Shown here one piece after another: positions 1 through 9,300 of a stretch of 64,000 nucleotides of DNA. Source of the DNA: Lachnospiraceae bacterium (GTDB taxonomy: Bacteria > Bacillota > Clostridia > Lachnospirales > Lachnospiraceae). The stretch spans positions 160,930 to 224,929 of the forward strand of contig JAAVZR010000043.1 of NCBI GenBank assembly GCA_022791755.1, read 5' to 3'. Numbering within the stretch: position 1 is the first letter of the stretch; each line of letters opens with the position of its first letter. Both the position numbers and the translations under genes were made by a program. The notes beneath the pieces are model-generated. The model saw nothing but the letters and a program-made list of their open reading frames with translations, ran no database searches and was not told the origin of the DNA.

Positions 1-27
1 AGGTTTTTTGACGCTAAATTTAGGCAT
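1..27 (-). CDS. Partial transporter, probably RND efflux permease N-terminus
   Basis: Only nine codons lie in the window, running off the left edge. The minus strand reads ATG then PKFSVKKP, preceded by a good ribosome site (GAAGGAG about 10 bases upstream). A start of MPKFSVKKP is what I remember from clostridial RND/HAE-type efflux permeases, whose first membrane helix follows directly. The gene is divergent from the TetR-family gene at 217, a common arrangement for a drug-efflux pump and its repressor. The family is inferred from nine residues plus context, so another transporter family is possible. Confidence 0.45.
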
Positions 28-77
28 ACTCTCTTCTCTCCTTCTGTCGCCGCTTTCCTGAATTACAAAAAACTTTA

Positions 78-98
78 TTGGTGTTATTGTAAAACCAA
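78..98. promoter_or_regulatory. Imperfect palindrome, candidate TetR operator
   Basis: TTGGT, 11 bases, then ACCAA. On the minus strand the centre reads TTACAATA, a core also present in the palindrome at 875-890. It overlaps the -10 of the divergent transporter promoter, where a TetR repressor would be expected to bind. The operator role is inferred. Confidence 0.35.
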
Positions 99-114
99 AC
101 CTGTCTTTCTGCAA
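86..114 (-). promoter_or_regulatory. Promoter for the divergent transporter
   Basis: On the minus strand TTGCAG and TACAAT are separated by exactly 17 bases, upstream of the transporter start at 27. The -10 lies inside the imperfect palindrome at 78-98. Confidence 0.5.
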
Positions 115-157
115 TAGTCAATCTTCAACAGAATGTTGAGTACAAAACAGAGGTTTA

Positions 158-186
158 TTGACATCCCCGCCCCGGGATGATAAACT
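158..186 (+). promoter_or_regulatory. Promoter for the TetR gene
   Basis: A perfect TTGACA is followed by 17 bases and TAAACT. It lies 30 bases upstream of the ATG chosen for the TetR gene. Confidence 0.6.
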
Positions 187-216
187 GAACAAAAATCGTT
201 GGAGGATAATATCGCT

Positions 217-858
217 ATGGGAAAGAAGCCGGCGCAGTCCGCTGCCACCAGACAGAAGCTCATGTGTGCATTCTGGGAGCTGTACACACAAAAAGGAATC
301 GAACAGATCTCCATCCGGGAGGTCACCGACCTGGCCGGCTGTAACCGTGGAACCTTCTATATTCATTTCCGGGATATCTATGACATTCTTAACCAGATCG
401 AAGACTCCTTCTTTCCGGCCGGAACCTTCCCTTTTCTGCCCGGAAACAGCTCTCCCAATATGACCGTCCGCCAAATGATCCGGAAAATGGCCTCCCTGTA
501 TGAGCACTACGGCAAATATGTGACGGTTCTGCTGGGGGATCACGGAGATCCCCGCTTCGTCCAGCGTCTGAAGGAGCAGTATATGCTGATCCTGTCCAGT
601 CTGCCCCGGGTAATCCAAATGGACGAAAAGATACGCCCTTACTTTATCGAATACTGCTGCTGCGGGGTGATGGCCATGATCCATTTCTGGCTCAATCAAA
701 AACCTCAGCCGCCGGCGGAAGACTTTATTCTCATTGCCATTCAGATTCTGATGCCGGAGTCCGCCCAGAAGCTTCTGACCCGTCTCGACGAGCCTCTCTC
801 TGCCTTCATCGACACCGAAGCGCTCAAAAGGCTCCGGGAACTTTCAGAAAGCTCTTGA
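217..858 (+). CDS. TetR/AcrR family transcriptional regulator
   Basis: A DNA-binding one-component repressor. The N-terminus (SAATRQKLMCAFWELYTQKG, then ISIREVTDLAGCNRGTFYIHF) is the classic TetR helix-turn-helix, with recognition helix 'GCNRGTFYIHF' around residues 35-50. The rest is a helical, probably ligand-binding domain without recognisable identity. The ORF track starts at a TTG (199), but GGAGG at 201-205 lies 11 bases before the ATG at 217, so I start there (213 residues). It is divergent from the partial transporter and followed by the P-II/antiporter pair. Palindromes with a shared TTACAATA core occur in both flanking control regions, so it may repress in both directions. The ligand is unknown. 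Confidence 0.85.
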   Translation: MGKKPAQSAATRQKLMCAFWELYTQKGIEQISIREVTDLAGCNRGTFYIHFRDIYDILNQIEDSFFPAGTFPFLPGNSSPNMTVRQMIRKMASLYEHYGKYVTVLLGDHGDPRFVQRLKEQYMLILSSLPRVIQMDEKIRPYFIEYCCCGVMAMIHFWLNQKPQPPAEDFILIAIQILMPESAQKLLTRLDEPLSAFIDTEALKRLRELSESS

Positions 859-890
859 CAACAATCCCGTTTTGCAGTATTACAATACTG
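855..890 (+). promoter_or_regulatory. Promoter with overlapping palindrome before the P-II/antiporter pair
   Basis: TTGACA at 855-860 overlaps the stop codon of the TetR gene. After 17 bases comes TATTAC at 878-883. The -10 is embedded in a perfect inverted repeat, CAGTATT-AC-AATACTG (875-890), a natural repressor site. Its core TTACAATA matches the palindrome at 78-98. Confidence 0.55.
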
Positions 891-947
891 TCATAAAGGC
901 CGGGGCCGGCCCGTGACCAATCTAATATTTATCAGGGAGGATTTATT

Positions 948-1298
948 ATGCACGAAAAAGCCTTGCTGGTCGTGGTACTCAACAAAGTCGAGCTGCTCGA
1001 TAAGCTTTTATCCGCTTTAAACAACGCCGGTATCCGGGGCGCCACCGTCTTACATTCCATCGGAATGGCTCACGAGCTGGCCGATCTGGAGGATAGCTAT
1101 GTCATCGGCTCTCTGCGGGCCATGTTCACCTCCGGACACCGGGAAAACCGCACCATCTTCATGGTCATCGATTCCGCACACATCACCGATGCCACGCAGG
1201 TCATCGACGATGTGATCGACCTGCAAAAGCCGGATACCGGTATTTTGTTTGCGCTGCCGGTGCTTTTCGCCGCCGGTATCACGGAGAAAGAGAGGTAA
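948..1298 (+). CDS. P-II-like small signalling protein
   Basis: A 116-residue protein with the P-II ferredoxin-like order: strand KALLVVVLN, helix VELLDKLLSALNNAGI, strand RGATVLHS, a long T-loop-like segment (about residues 37-66), strand RTIFMVID, helix, then a C-terminal GILFALPV resembling the G-x-x-x-x-x-PV end of P-II proteins. P-II and P-II-like proteins bind nucleotides or metabolites and dock on transporters or enzymes through the T-loop. The ribosome site GGGAGG precedes the ATG. The antiporter gene begins six bases after its stop, so the two are almost certainly cotranscribed and this protein probably gates or senses for the antiporter. No uridylylation-site Tyr can be assigned with confidence. 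The ligand is unknown. Confidence 0.7.
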   Translation: MHEKALLVVVLNKVELLDKLLSALNNAGIRGATVLHSIGMAHELADLEDSYVIGSLRAMFTSGHRENRTIFMVIDSAHITDATQVIDDVIDLQKPDTGILFALPVLFAAGITEKER

Positions 1299-1303
1299 GA
1301 CCG

Positions 1304-2485
1304 ATGCCGCAACTGAATATCATGATGTATCTGTCCTTCCTGCTTTTAGGCGGCCTGTTCTGCGGCAGGATGGTCAAGCATATCAAACTTCCCAATGTGA
1401 CCGGCTATCTTCTGGCCGGCCTCCTTATGGGCCCCTGCGTCCTGAAAATCATCCCCGGGGAAATCATCGACAGCTTTGACCTGATCTCCCAGATGGCGCT
1501 GGCTTTCATCGCTTTCACCATCGGCCTCTCTTTCAAGGCCAGCTATTTCAAGCGGGTCGGCATCGCCCCTGTGGTCATCGCCGTCTTTGAGGCTCTGGCG
1601 GCCGTCTTCTTCGTCCAGGCCGTCCTGATCCTGTGCGGCTTTGAACCTGCCTTCTCCATCGTCCTGGGAGCCATCGCCGCCGCCACGGCGCCGGCGGCCA
1701 CCATCATGGTCATCAAGCAATACCGGGCAAAAGGACCTCTCACGGACACCCTGTTGAGCGTGGTGGCCATAGACGATGCCGTGGCTCTCGTCGCTTTCGG
1801 TTTCGCCATCACCATCGCAAAGGGAATGGGGGATACCGGACAGACAAATCTGCTTCTGTCCCTGGCGCAGCCTTTCCTTGAAGTCATCCTGGCTCTGGCC
1901 ACCGGCTCTGTCCTGGGACTTCTGATGATCCTTCCCCTGAAGCATTTTAAGAAGCAGGGAAACCGCCTGGTGATTCTGATCGCCTTCGTCTTCTTAAACA
2001 GTGCTCTGGCTTCCCTCTTCGGCGTATCGGAGCTTCTGACCTGTATGATGGCGGGAGCTGCCTTCTGCAATGTCTCTCCGGAGTCCGACCGCATGGCGGA
2101 CCTGGCGGATCAGATTACGCCGCCTCTGTTTCTGATGTTTTTCGTGGTCTCCGGCGCAGGACTCGATCTGACGATCCTTCCGTCCATCGGTGTCATCGGG
2201 CTGATCTATGTGATTCTGCGTGTCGCCGGCAAGATCGCCGGAGCCTATCTGGGAGCCAGAATCATGAAAGCGCCGTCCCAGGTGGCCCGTTATCTGGGCC
2301 CCACGCTGATTCCTCAGGCCGGCGTCGCCATCGGTCTCACCATCGTAGCCCAGAGCGTCGTCCCGGAATATGCCGGTACGATTCGGGCCGTCGTCCTGTG
2401 CGGTACTCTGATCTATGAGCTCACCGGCCCGGTCATCACAAAATGGGCTCTGACCAAAGCCGGAGAGATCCGTAACGGAGCCTGA
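1304..2485 (+). CDS. CPA2-family cation/proton antiporter
   Basis: 393 residues, almost entirely membrane helices (about 11-12). It has the features of monovalent cation:proton antiporter-2 proteins: an N-terminal helix followed by LPNVTGYLLAGLLMGP, the SVVAIDDAVALVAFG segment with adjacent Asp residues in the transport core (about residues 150-165), and the late LIPQAGVAIGLTIVA helix. There is no C-terminal RCK/TrkA domain, unlike Kef-type members, so the separate P-II-like protein just upstream may supply the regulatory function. The start ATG follows GAGAGGT located at the end of the P-II gene, indicating coupling. The exchanged ion (Na+ or K+) cannot be told from sequence. Confidence 0.85.
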   Translation: MPQLNIMMYLSFLLLGGLFCGRMVKHIKLPNVTGYLLAGLLMGPCVLKIIPGEIIDSFDLISQMALAFIAFTIGLSFKASYFKRVGIAPVVIAVFEALAAVFFVQAVLILCGFEPAFSIVLGAIAAATAPAATIMVIKQYRAKGPLTDTLLSVVAIDDAVALVAFGFAITIAKGMGDTGQTNLLLSLAQPFLEVILALATGSVLGLLMILPLKHFKKQGNRLVILIAFVFLNSALASLFGVSELLTCMMAGAAFCNVSPESDRMADLADQITPPLFLMFFVVSGAGLDLTILPSIGVIGLIYVILRVAGKIAGAYLGARIMKAPSQVARYLGPTLIPQAGVAIGLTIVAQSVVPEYAGTIRAVVLCGTLIYELTGPVITKWALTKAGEIRNGA

Positions 2486-2500
2486 GCCCACCGGTCCTGC

Positions 2501-3376
2501 TCAGTCCGGCTCCCGGACCGCCAGGATCAGCCGCCGGTATCGCTTTTGATAGCAGGTGGACAGCACCAGCGTCTGCCTTTCTTCTCCGGCGGCGATCCCC
2601 ACTCCCGTATCATAGAGGCTTTGCTCCATAAACCGGTCATAGTATGCCTGTGCCCTCTCCCGGCAGGAGAAACCATATTGATACCACTCCTCCTCCACCC
2701 CATCGGTCAGAATGCAGGCCGCAATGCGGTACTGCCTCACCGAACCGTCAGGCATATGGAGATAAACATACGGGTACCTCCTGTAAAAATCCTCGTTTTT
2801 ATAGGAGTGAAGGGAAGCGAACATGCTCCCGTCCAGCTGGCTGTGGCCGTAGATCAGGATATTCCTGCTCTCGATCCCTTTCTCTGCCAGCCCGTCAATA
2901 TGGATCGCCCCCTGTCTCCCCTTCGTCCCATCTGCCCGGTGAGTCAGATAATAGCCGGAATCACCGGCCCGAAACAGGACCGGATAGCTGACTGCCGTGC
3001 CGGGAATTTCGATCCATGCCGCCACATCGGAATTCATTTCCCACAGGATCTCGAAATCCACCGCTGCAATCCGGCTGTCACCGGATCTGTCCTCTGCCTC
3101 TGTCTTCTCCTCATCCGGCCTGCGGATCCCGGAGAGATCCTGAAGCGTCCTCTCATCCCTGTGACCGTCTTCCTCATATACGACCTGCGGGGCCTGCGTC
3201 TCCTTCGTTTTACGGCTCTCCTCCTCTTGTCCCTGTCCGTCCAGATATGCCGCCCACTCATTCGCCAGAAGAGCTGCTCCCGCCGCCATCAGCAGAGGGC
3301 CGAGGACGGCCGCCACCGCGGCCGCCCTCCTTGCTTTTCTCATGGGGAATGCCTCTGTCCTGTTTTGCTCATTCAT
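2501..3376 (-). CDS. Class B sortase
   Basis: A membrane-anchored cysteine transpeptidase that cleaves a C-terminal sorting signal and joins the surface protein to peptidoglycan. In the 291-residue form there is a cytoplasmic N-terminus, one membrane helix (about 17-38), a charged linker, and a sortase fold with His178 in YGHS, Cys275 in TLVLSTC and Arg281/282. The layout with the extra N-terminal helical part fits class B. I start at ATG 3376 rather than 3457, because this ATG sits in the overlap ATGAATGA with the stop of the adhesin gene, which implies translational coupling. The adjacent giant adhesin is its evident substrate. Confidence 0.9.
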   Translation of the reverse strand: MNEQNRTEAFPMRKARRAAAVAAVLGPLLMAAGAALLANEWAAYLDGQGQEEESRKTKETQAPQVVYEEDGHRDERTLQDLSGIRRPDEEKTEAEDRSGDSRIAAVDFEILWEMNSDVAAWIEIPGTAVSYPVLFRAGDSGYYLTHRADGTKGRQGAIHIDGLAEKGIESRNILIYGHSQLDGSMFASLHSYKNEDFYRRYPYVYLHMPDGSVRQYRIAACILTDGVEEEWYQYGFSCRERAQAYYDRFMEQSLYDTGVGIAAGEERQTLVLSTCYQKRYRRLILAVREPD

Positions 3377-6300
3377 CCCCGGCCTCTTTTTCTTTTGCTC
3401 CATCTCTGCGGAGGCTTTTGTCCTTTTTCCGGCCCGCCATTCCCAGGAACACCGCACCCAGACAGGCCATTCCCATGGCAGGGTATACCATACCGGCGTC
3501 GCCGGTATCGATATCGCCGTCTCCGTATCCGTCCTCTTCCGGTTCCCATATTCTTGACGGCAGGTCAGGAACCGGTGTGTCTTCCATGATAATCTCCTGG
3601 GTCTGCCAGTCGTCTGTCACCACAAACCGAAGAGGCTGTGCCGTCTGATATCCGGCCGGAGCCTCAAGCTCTGTCAGCAGATACCAGCCGGGAAGCAGTC
3701 CTTCCCATATCTTCTCCTCCTTCCCGGTCGTAAACTGCTCCACTACCACCGGTCCGCCGTCCTCTGGCAGATAGGCAAGCTCCAGAACGGCCCCGGCCAG
3801 CAAAGCGCCGGTTCCGGCGGCCACCTTCTTCACCGACAGACGGATCCTGTCGTTTTTCATCTCCACCTCCTGTAGCTCCTCCGTGTCCTCCACCGTAAAG
3901 GGGACACTCTCCGCCACCGAATAGACAGAGCCCTCCGGCGCCCGTTCCTCGATCAGGATATACTGTCCCACCGGCAGCTTTTCTATATAGTGGGGTTCCC
4001 TTCCGGTGATCCAGGACTCCATCACCGTGCCTTCTTCATTCCGGATTGTCAATACGGCGCCCTCCACCGGCTCTCCGGTGGCAATATCTGTCTTCGTGAT
4101 CACAAGCTTCGTGCGGCCGTCATACATGATGGCCCCAGGTGTCTCCGAGGGAACCCACTCCGTGACCGTGCCGCTTCCCTTTTGTGTCTTCTCCGTCTGT
4201 GTTCTCTCCGTCAGCATCGTGATATCCGGCAGCAGTCCTCCCGCCTCATCTGTCTTCTGCGCCAGCCGAAACCTTAGATCCGGCGCCGTCACATATCCCG
4301 CGGGCGGCGACAGCTCCGAAAGCGTATAGACCGTATCCAGTCTCAGAAAACGTATCTCATGGGCAGAGCCGTCCGAGACCCATTCTTCCACCACATTTCC
4401 CGCCTCGTCCGTCACCTGAAGTCTGGCTCCGGAAAGGCCTGCATGATCCGCACTGTCTCTCTTTTCCACATGGACCGAAAAAGGTTCGTCGTAGAAATCA
4501 AACGCAAATTCCAACACCGCCGGCGAATCTGGTCCCCGGTAGGACGCATCCAGCATGATCTCCTCCTCCGAGAGCAAATATCCGTCAGGAGCCTCCAGCT
4601 CACGCAGATAGTATATGCCGCAGGGCAGATCGCCGGCGAAGCGGGCCGTACCGTCCATTTTGCTGGGAATCCGTTCCAAGAGCGTATCCGCCGCTACCAG
4701 CGCATCAGGATTTTCCGACAGAATCCCGGTCAGCGGATCCACAATAAAACCATAGATCGCCTCTTTGTTATACAGGCCAAAGACAGCCCCGGGAATCACC
4801 CGTTCCCTGGCCGGCTCCTCTTTGCCGTCACCGAAGGAGGGCTCACCGGCTCCGGTCTCCCGCGCCTTCTTTGTCACCACCAGCGAAACTCTCTGACGTT
4901 CATTTACATAACGCTCCCCTTCATGTACCACCACCGGCACCTGCTGCCCCTGATAGGCCAGGACAATCTCCGCAATCCTTTGATTTCTTACAAATTCTCC
5001 GTCTCCGGCTCCTGTTTCCGTGACGTAGTAGCTGCCCAGAGGCAGTCCTTCCAGCCTGGCATAGCCGTCCGCCCCTGTCTCGATCACCGCCACCAGCCGG
5101 TCCTTATAAAGCTCCACCGGTTCACCGCCGTCTGCATACACGGCGATCTGCCCTGTCTGATCCGGTGAGTAGATATCCTCCCGGACCCGGATCTCAAACC
5201 GGGCCTTTGCCACCCGCCCCATGACATAGTCAAAGACGGTCTCAAAGAATCCTCTGACAGCGTCCCGGACCCGTACTGTCGTACCGGTCAGCACCTCTCC
5301 TTCCTTGGTGATGATCAGATTCCCGCAGACTCTCTGGTCCTTCATCTCATGTCCGGCAATGATATTGCTGTTTTCCACGGTAAAACGGATCTCCTCCGTG
5401 GCCAGATTCTCCTCCCGGCAGGCCTCCCGCACTTCCTGCGCCGACCACCGGTAGCCCACATATCCTTCGGGAGCGGCTGTCTCCCGAAAAATATACTGCC
5501 GCCCTTCCTTCAGGCCCTCGATCAGATGCCCCTGCCGGACGATCAGTGTCTTTCCTTCCGGCAGCTCCTCCGGCGACGACAGCTCCACATAGAACGGTCT
5601 CTCTGCTTCTGCCTCCTGCTCATAAAAATAGTGCACCTCCTCTTTGTCCGAGATCCAGCTCTCCACCAAAACAGTCTCATACTCCCCTGCCGGATTTCGC
5701 AGCGGAACCCCGTTTTCATCCACACAGATCTCCCGCACTTCCAAAAGCGCGCCGTCCAGCAGAACTCCGCTGCTAAAGTCTGTCTTGGTAAAGATATGCT
5801 TCGTCTTCTGATTGACAAAGACAGCGTCCTCACCCTCTGTCGTTCTACCGGCTTTGGCTGCCTCGCGAATTACAGCATCTTTATTTGCCGGGTCCGTATT
5901 TATTCTCTCATTCCTCTGCAAGGTATAGCCTTCCGGAGCCTCCAGCTCTGCGATATCATATCGTCCCAGAGGAAGATCCACATCAAAGCGGGCCACCCCG
6001 TCCTCCCCCGTCACGGCTGTGGCGATCAGGGTATCCGCGCCTAACAGCTGCCGGCCTGCCGGATCCGGCAGCCAGGAATCCGACACAGGATCATAACGGA
6101 TACAGGATACCACCGGATCCCTGTTGTACAGACCGAAGACCGCTCCCGCCACGGGAAGGCCGCTGTCCGCGTCCCTCTTCACCGACGACAGCTCCAGGCG
6201 CTTCCGCTCATTCTCATAAAAGCTCTCATGCACCTGAAAGCTCTGAGACGGCTCCATCGCCGTGATCGCGAACTCCTCCTCATAGGGATTGAGCACAAAG

Positions 6301-9300
6301 CCCTCCCCGGCTTCCACCTCCCGGATATAATATCTTCCGATAGAGAGGCCGCTCAGATACCCGTAGCCGGTCTCATCCGTGGTAATCCGCCCGGCCAGCT
6401 GGTCTTTTTTCAGCACCAGGTAATGGTCCGTTCCGCCGGCGTACCGTTCCTCCTGCCCTGGCTCAATCTGGCAGGTATAGATATCCTCTGCCGCATAGAC
6501 CTCGAACACGGCATCCTTCACCGGAGCCAGCTTATAAATAAATACCTGATCCGCCACCGTGTACTCTTCTGTCCGCATAATGGGGCGAAAGCTTCCTTCT
6601 CCCAGCCGGTCTTTGAGGCTCTTCCCCGACGCTGTCGTATCCGCCAGCTGTTCTCCTTCTTTGCGGATCTCCACGATCCCTTTCTGCTCTTTATTTTCCT
6701 GCTCGATTGTGATAATAAGTCTGCCGTACTCATCCCTGTTGGCCTCCCCCGCCTGTCCGTCAGGATAGACCGTATCGTTAGAGATCTCGAAGATGAGCTT
6801 TTCTGACGGGGCGTCTGTGATCTCATAGCTGTTTATGCCCCCGGAGGAGGTATCGTTTAAGATCTGTTCTCTGCCGTTTAGCACAAAGCCCTCCGGCGCT
6901 TTGATCTCGGTGAGCTCATAGCGCCCCACAGGCAGCAGCTGATCCAACTCCACATAGGCGTCCGCGATTTTACCGTCTCTGTAAACACAGCTTATCGCAA
7001 AGGGATTCTCCTTCGTCCCCTGCTCTGCCCGCAGGGAAGAATTGTAGTACCAGATAAAACCGTCCTCGTCCACCTGCCAGATCCGGCTGTCAAAGTCCTC
7101 CCGGCTTCCAAACAGGCGAATCCGGTAGGAGGCTCCCGGTTTCAGCACCGTATCCCAGCCTTCCTCCACACGGTCGCAGTCCGTTTTTCTGATCCGGATA
7201 TAGGTCTCCGTGGTCTCATTCCCGATATAGCGAAGAGGCTGTGCTGTGGCCGAGTCCCGGCTGACGGTCACCAGCACCGGCGCCGCCCTGCGCTTTCCCT
7301 CCGGCACCGTAGTCTCAACCAGAATATACTGGCCCGTGGGAAGCTGCGGCGTGCAAAAATACCCGTTCTCATCGCTCCACATTTCTGTCACACGGTATTC
7401 GTCCGGGCGTTCCCCCGTGGCTGCGAGCCACCTCTCGTCGCCGTCGCTCCAGGGCTCCGACTGTCTCTTATAGACGAGCGCCGTCTTCTCCTGTGTGAAA
7501 TCATAGGAAGAAAATTTTTCCATATCTGCCGCCGTCCACACTGTGCCCTCCGGCGCGATCTCTCCTTTTGCCACCACGGCCAGGCTTCCCAGCCGGTAAA
7601 TGGAAAATCCCGCCCTCAGGGGCTTTTGCTCCGTGTCGGTATTTTTATTCTCCAGCTTTACAAACTGCGCCGCCTGCTTCCAGACAAAATCCCCGCTGAA
7701 AATATCGTGAGACCCGTTTGCGTCGTCAATGGTCAGGCTGTTGGTATCCCCTTTCGCCTGCTCCTGTCTGAGCATCACCGCCTCGTTCTCTTTGCCGTAG
7801 CGAAACGTGACATAGTACCGTGTCTTTTCCTGCCCACGGTACTGCGTCGTGTCAGGCAGATAACCGTCCGCAGGCGTAATCTCTTCCACATAGTAGCTGC
7901 CGGCCTCCACCTGCTTAAAGGCCGTCGTCCCCGGCGTCGTCTCCCAGGCCGGTTCCCGACCGGATTCCACACAGCGCTCTCCCTCTTCATCCAGCAGGTA
8001 TCCCTGCCCGTCAGACACCGGCGTCCTGCCCACCGTAGCAGAGGCCGCCAATGCGCCTCGTTCATAGAGAAGTCCTGTGACTCCGTCGGGGTGATACACC
8101 GGCGAAGCCGCATAGAGACCGTAGACGGCTCCGTCCAACGTCACTTTGTCTCCCTGTGTTACCCGGCCGCCCTCCTCATGGTCCGCCTGGGCCTCGCTGT
8201 CATATTTATGCAGGACCACCTGACCAAAGATATGCTCATTCCAGAAGGTCTCCCCTGCGCCGTCGTTGGTCACCGTCAGGATCCGGCCATGGTTGCTGAG
8301 GTCTCCCTCTACGGTAAATGCGTAACGCACCTTGTTTTCTGCCGATCCGGCTGTCTTTTCCCCTTCATCGTTATCCCAGTCGCCGTAATATCCCTCAGGG
8401 GCCTCCAGCTCCACCAGATAAAATCTTCCGTAATTGGCATGATCCAGCGTATCCGCGTAGTAGATCTCTCCGGAGAGATAGCTTCCGTCCGCCTGCTTTT
8501 CAAAGAGCACGGTCCCGGTCAGGCTTCCTGTTGCCGCGTATACGCCGAAACGGGCGTCCTCCGAAATCGGATTTTCCGTATAGCGGTCCGTCTTCGGAAT
8601 CCGGATCCTCACATGGGCCGGCTGATTGGCAAAAAGATCGTTATCTCCTGCGGCGTATTCCTGAGGCGACGCGTTTCCGATGGAAAACACCTGATCCTCC
8701 GCCGTGATCCGGAAATAGCTGGGCTTCGTATCCCGGATATAGCCCGCAGGCGCCGCTGTCTCCTGAATATAGAAACGGCCTTCGTTCTTCTGCGTATAGT
8801 AGACATACCCCTGTTTCGCGCCGGGAAGGGAGGAGGCCACGGTGTAGGTCCCGTCTGTCAGCCGGATCACACTGTAGTCCCGGCTCAGAACGTAATCGCT
8901 GCCGTCCCACTCCCACAGGGCAAAAGCCGCATCCTCCCTCAGGCGGGACCCTGTCTGGCCGTCCACCTTATCTAAGGTCACCCTTGCCTTCCATGGACTG
9001 TTTTTTACAGAGACCGTAAGACTGTCCTCTCCGGAGAGAGTCCCGGACTGTTCCGATTCCCCGGTGAGCTGAAACCCCGGCGGCGCCGTGCTCTCCTTCA
9101 CCGTAACGCTCCTCTCAGCCCCGGCCGCCGCGTCTGCCTGAGCCTGAGCCTGGGAAGACGCCTCCTGCTGAGCCGCCTTATAGGCTTCGTCACGACTTCG
9201 GTATGTGTCCACCGAAGCCTTCGTCTCTTCATCCAGGTCATCGTAATTGCTGCAATAGCGCTTTGTCACGGTGGCGCTTCCCGTGCCGCTCACCTCCCAG

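Noticed and set aside
7626-8975. 449-residue plus-strand ORF inside the adhesin region, and many others (2546-3589, 4359-5168, 5349-6044, 9747-10712)
   Set aside because: They are antisense shadows of the GC-rich adhesin and sortase genes, rich in Arg/Pro/His, without ribosome sites or recognisable domains.
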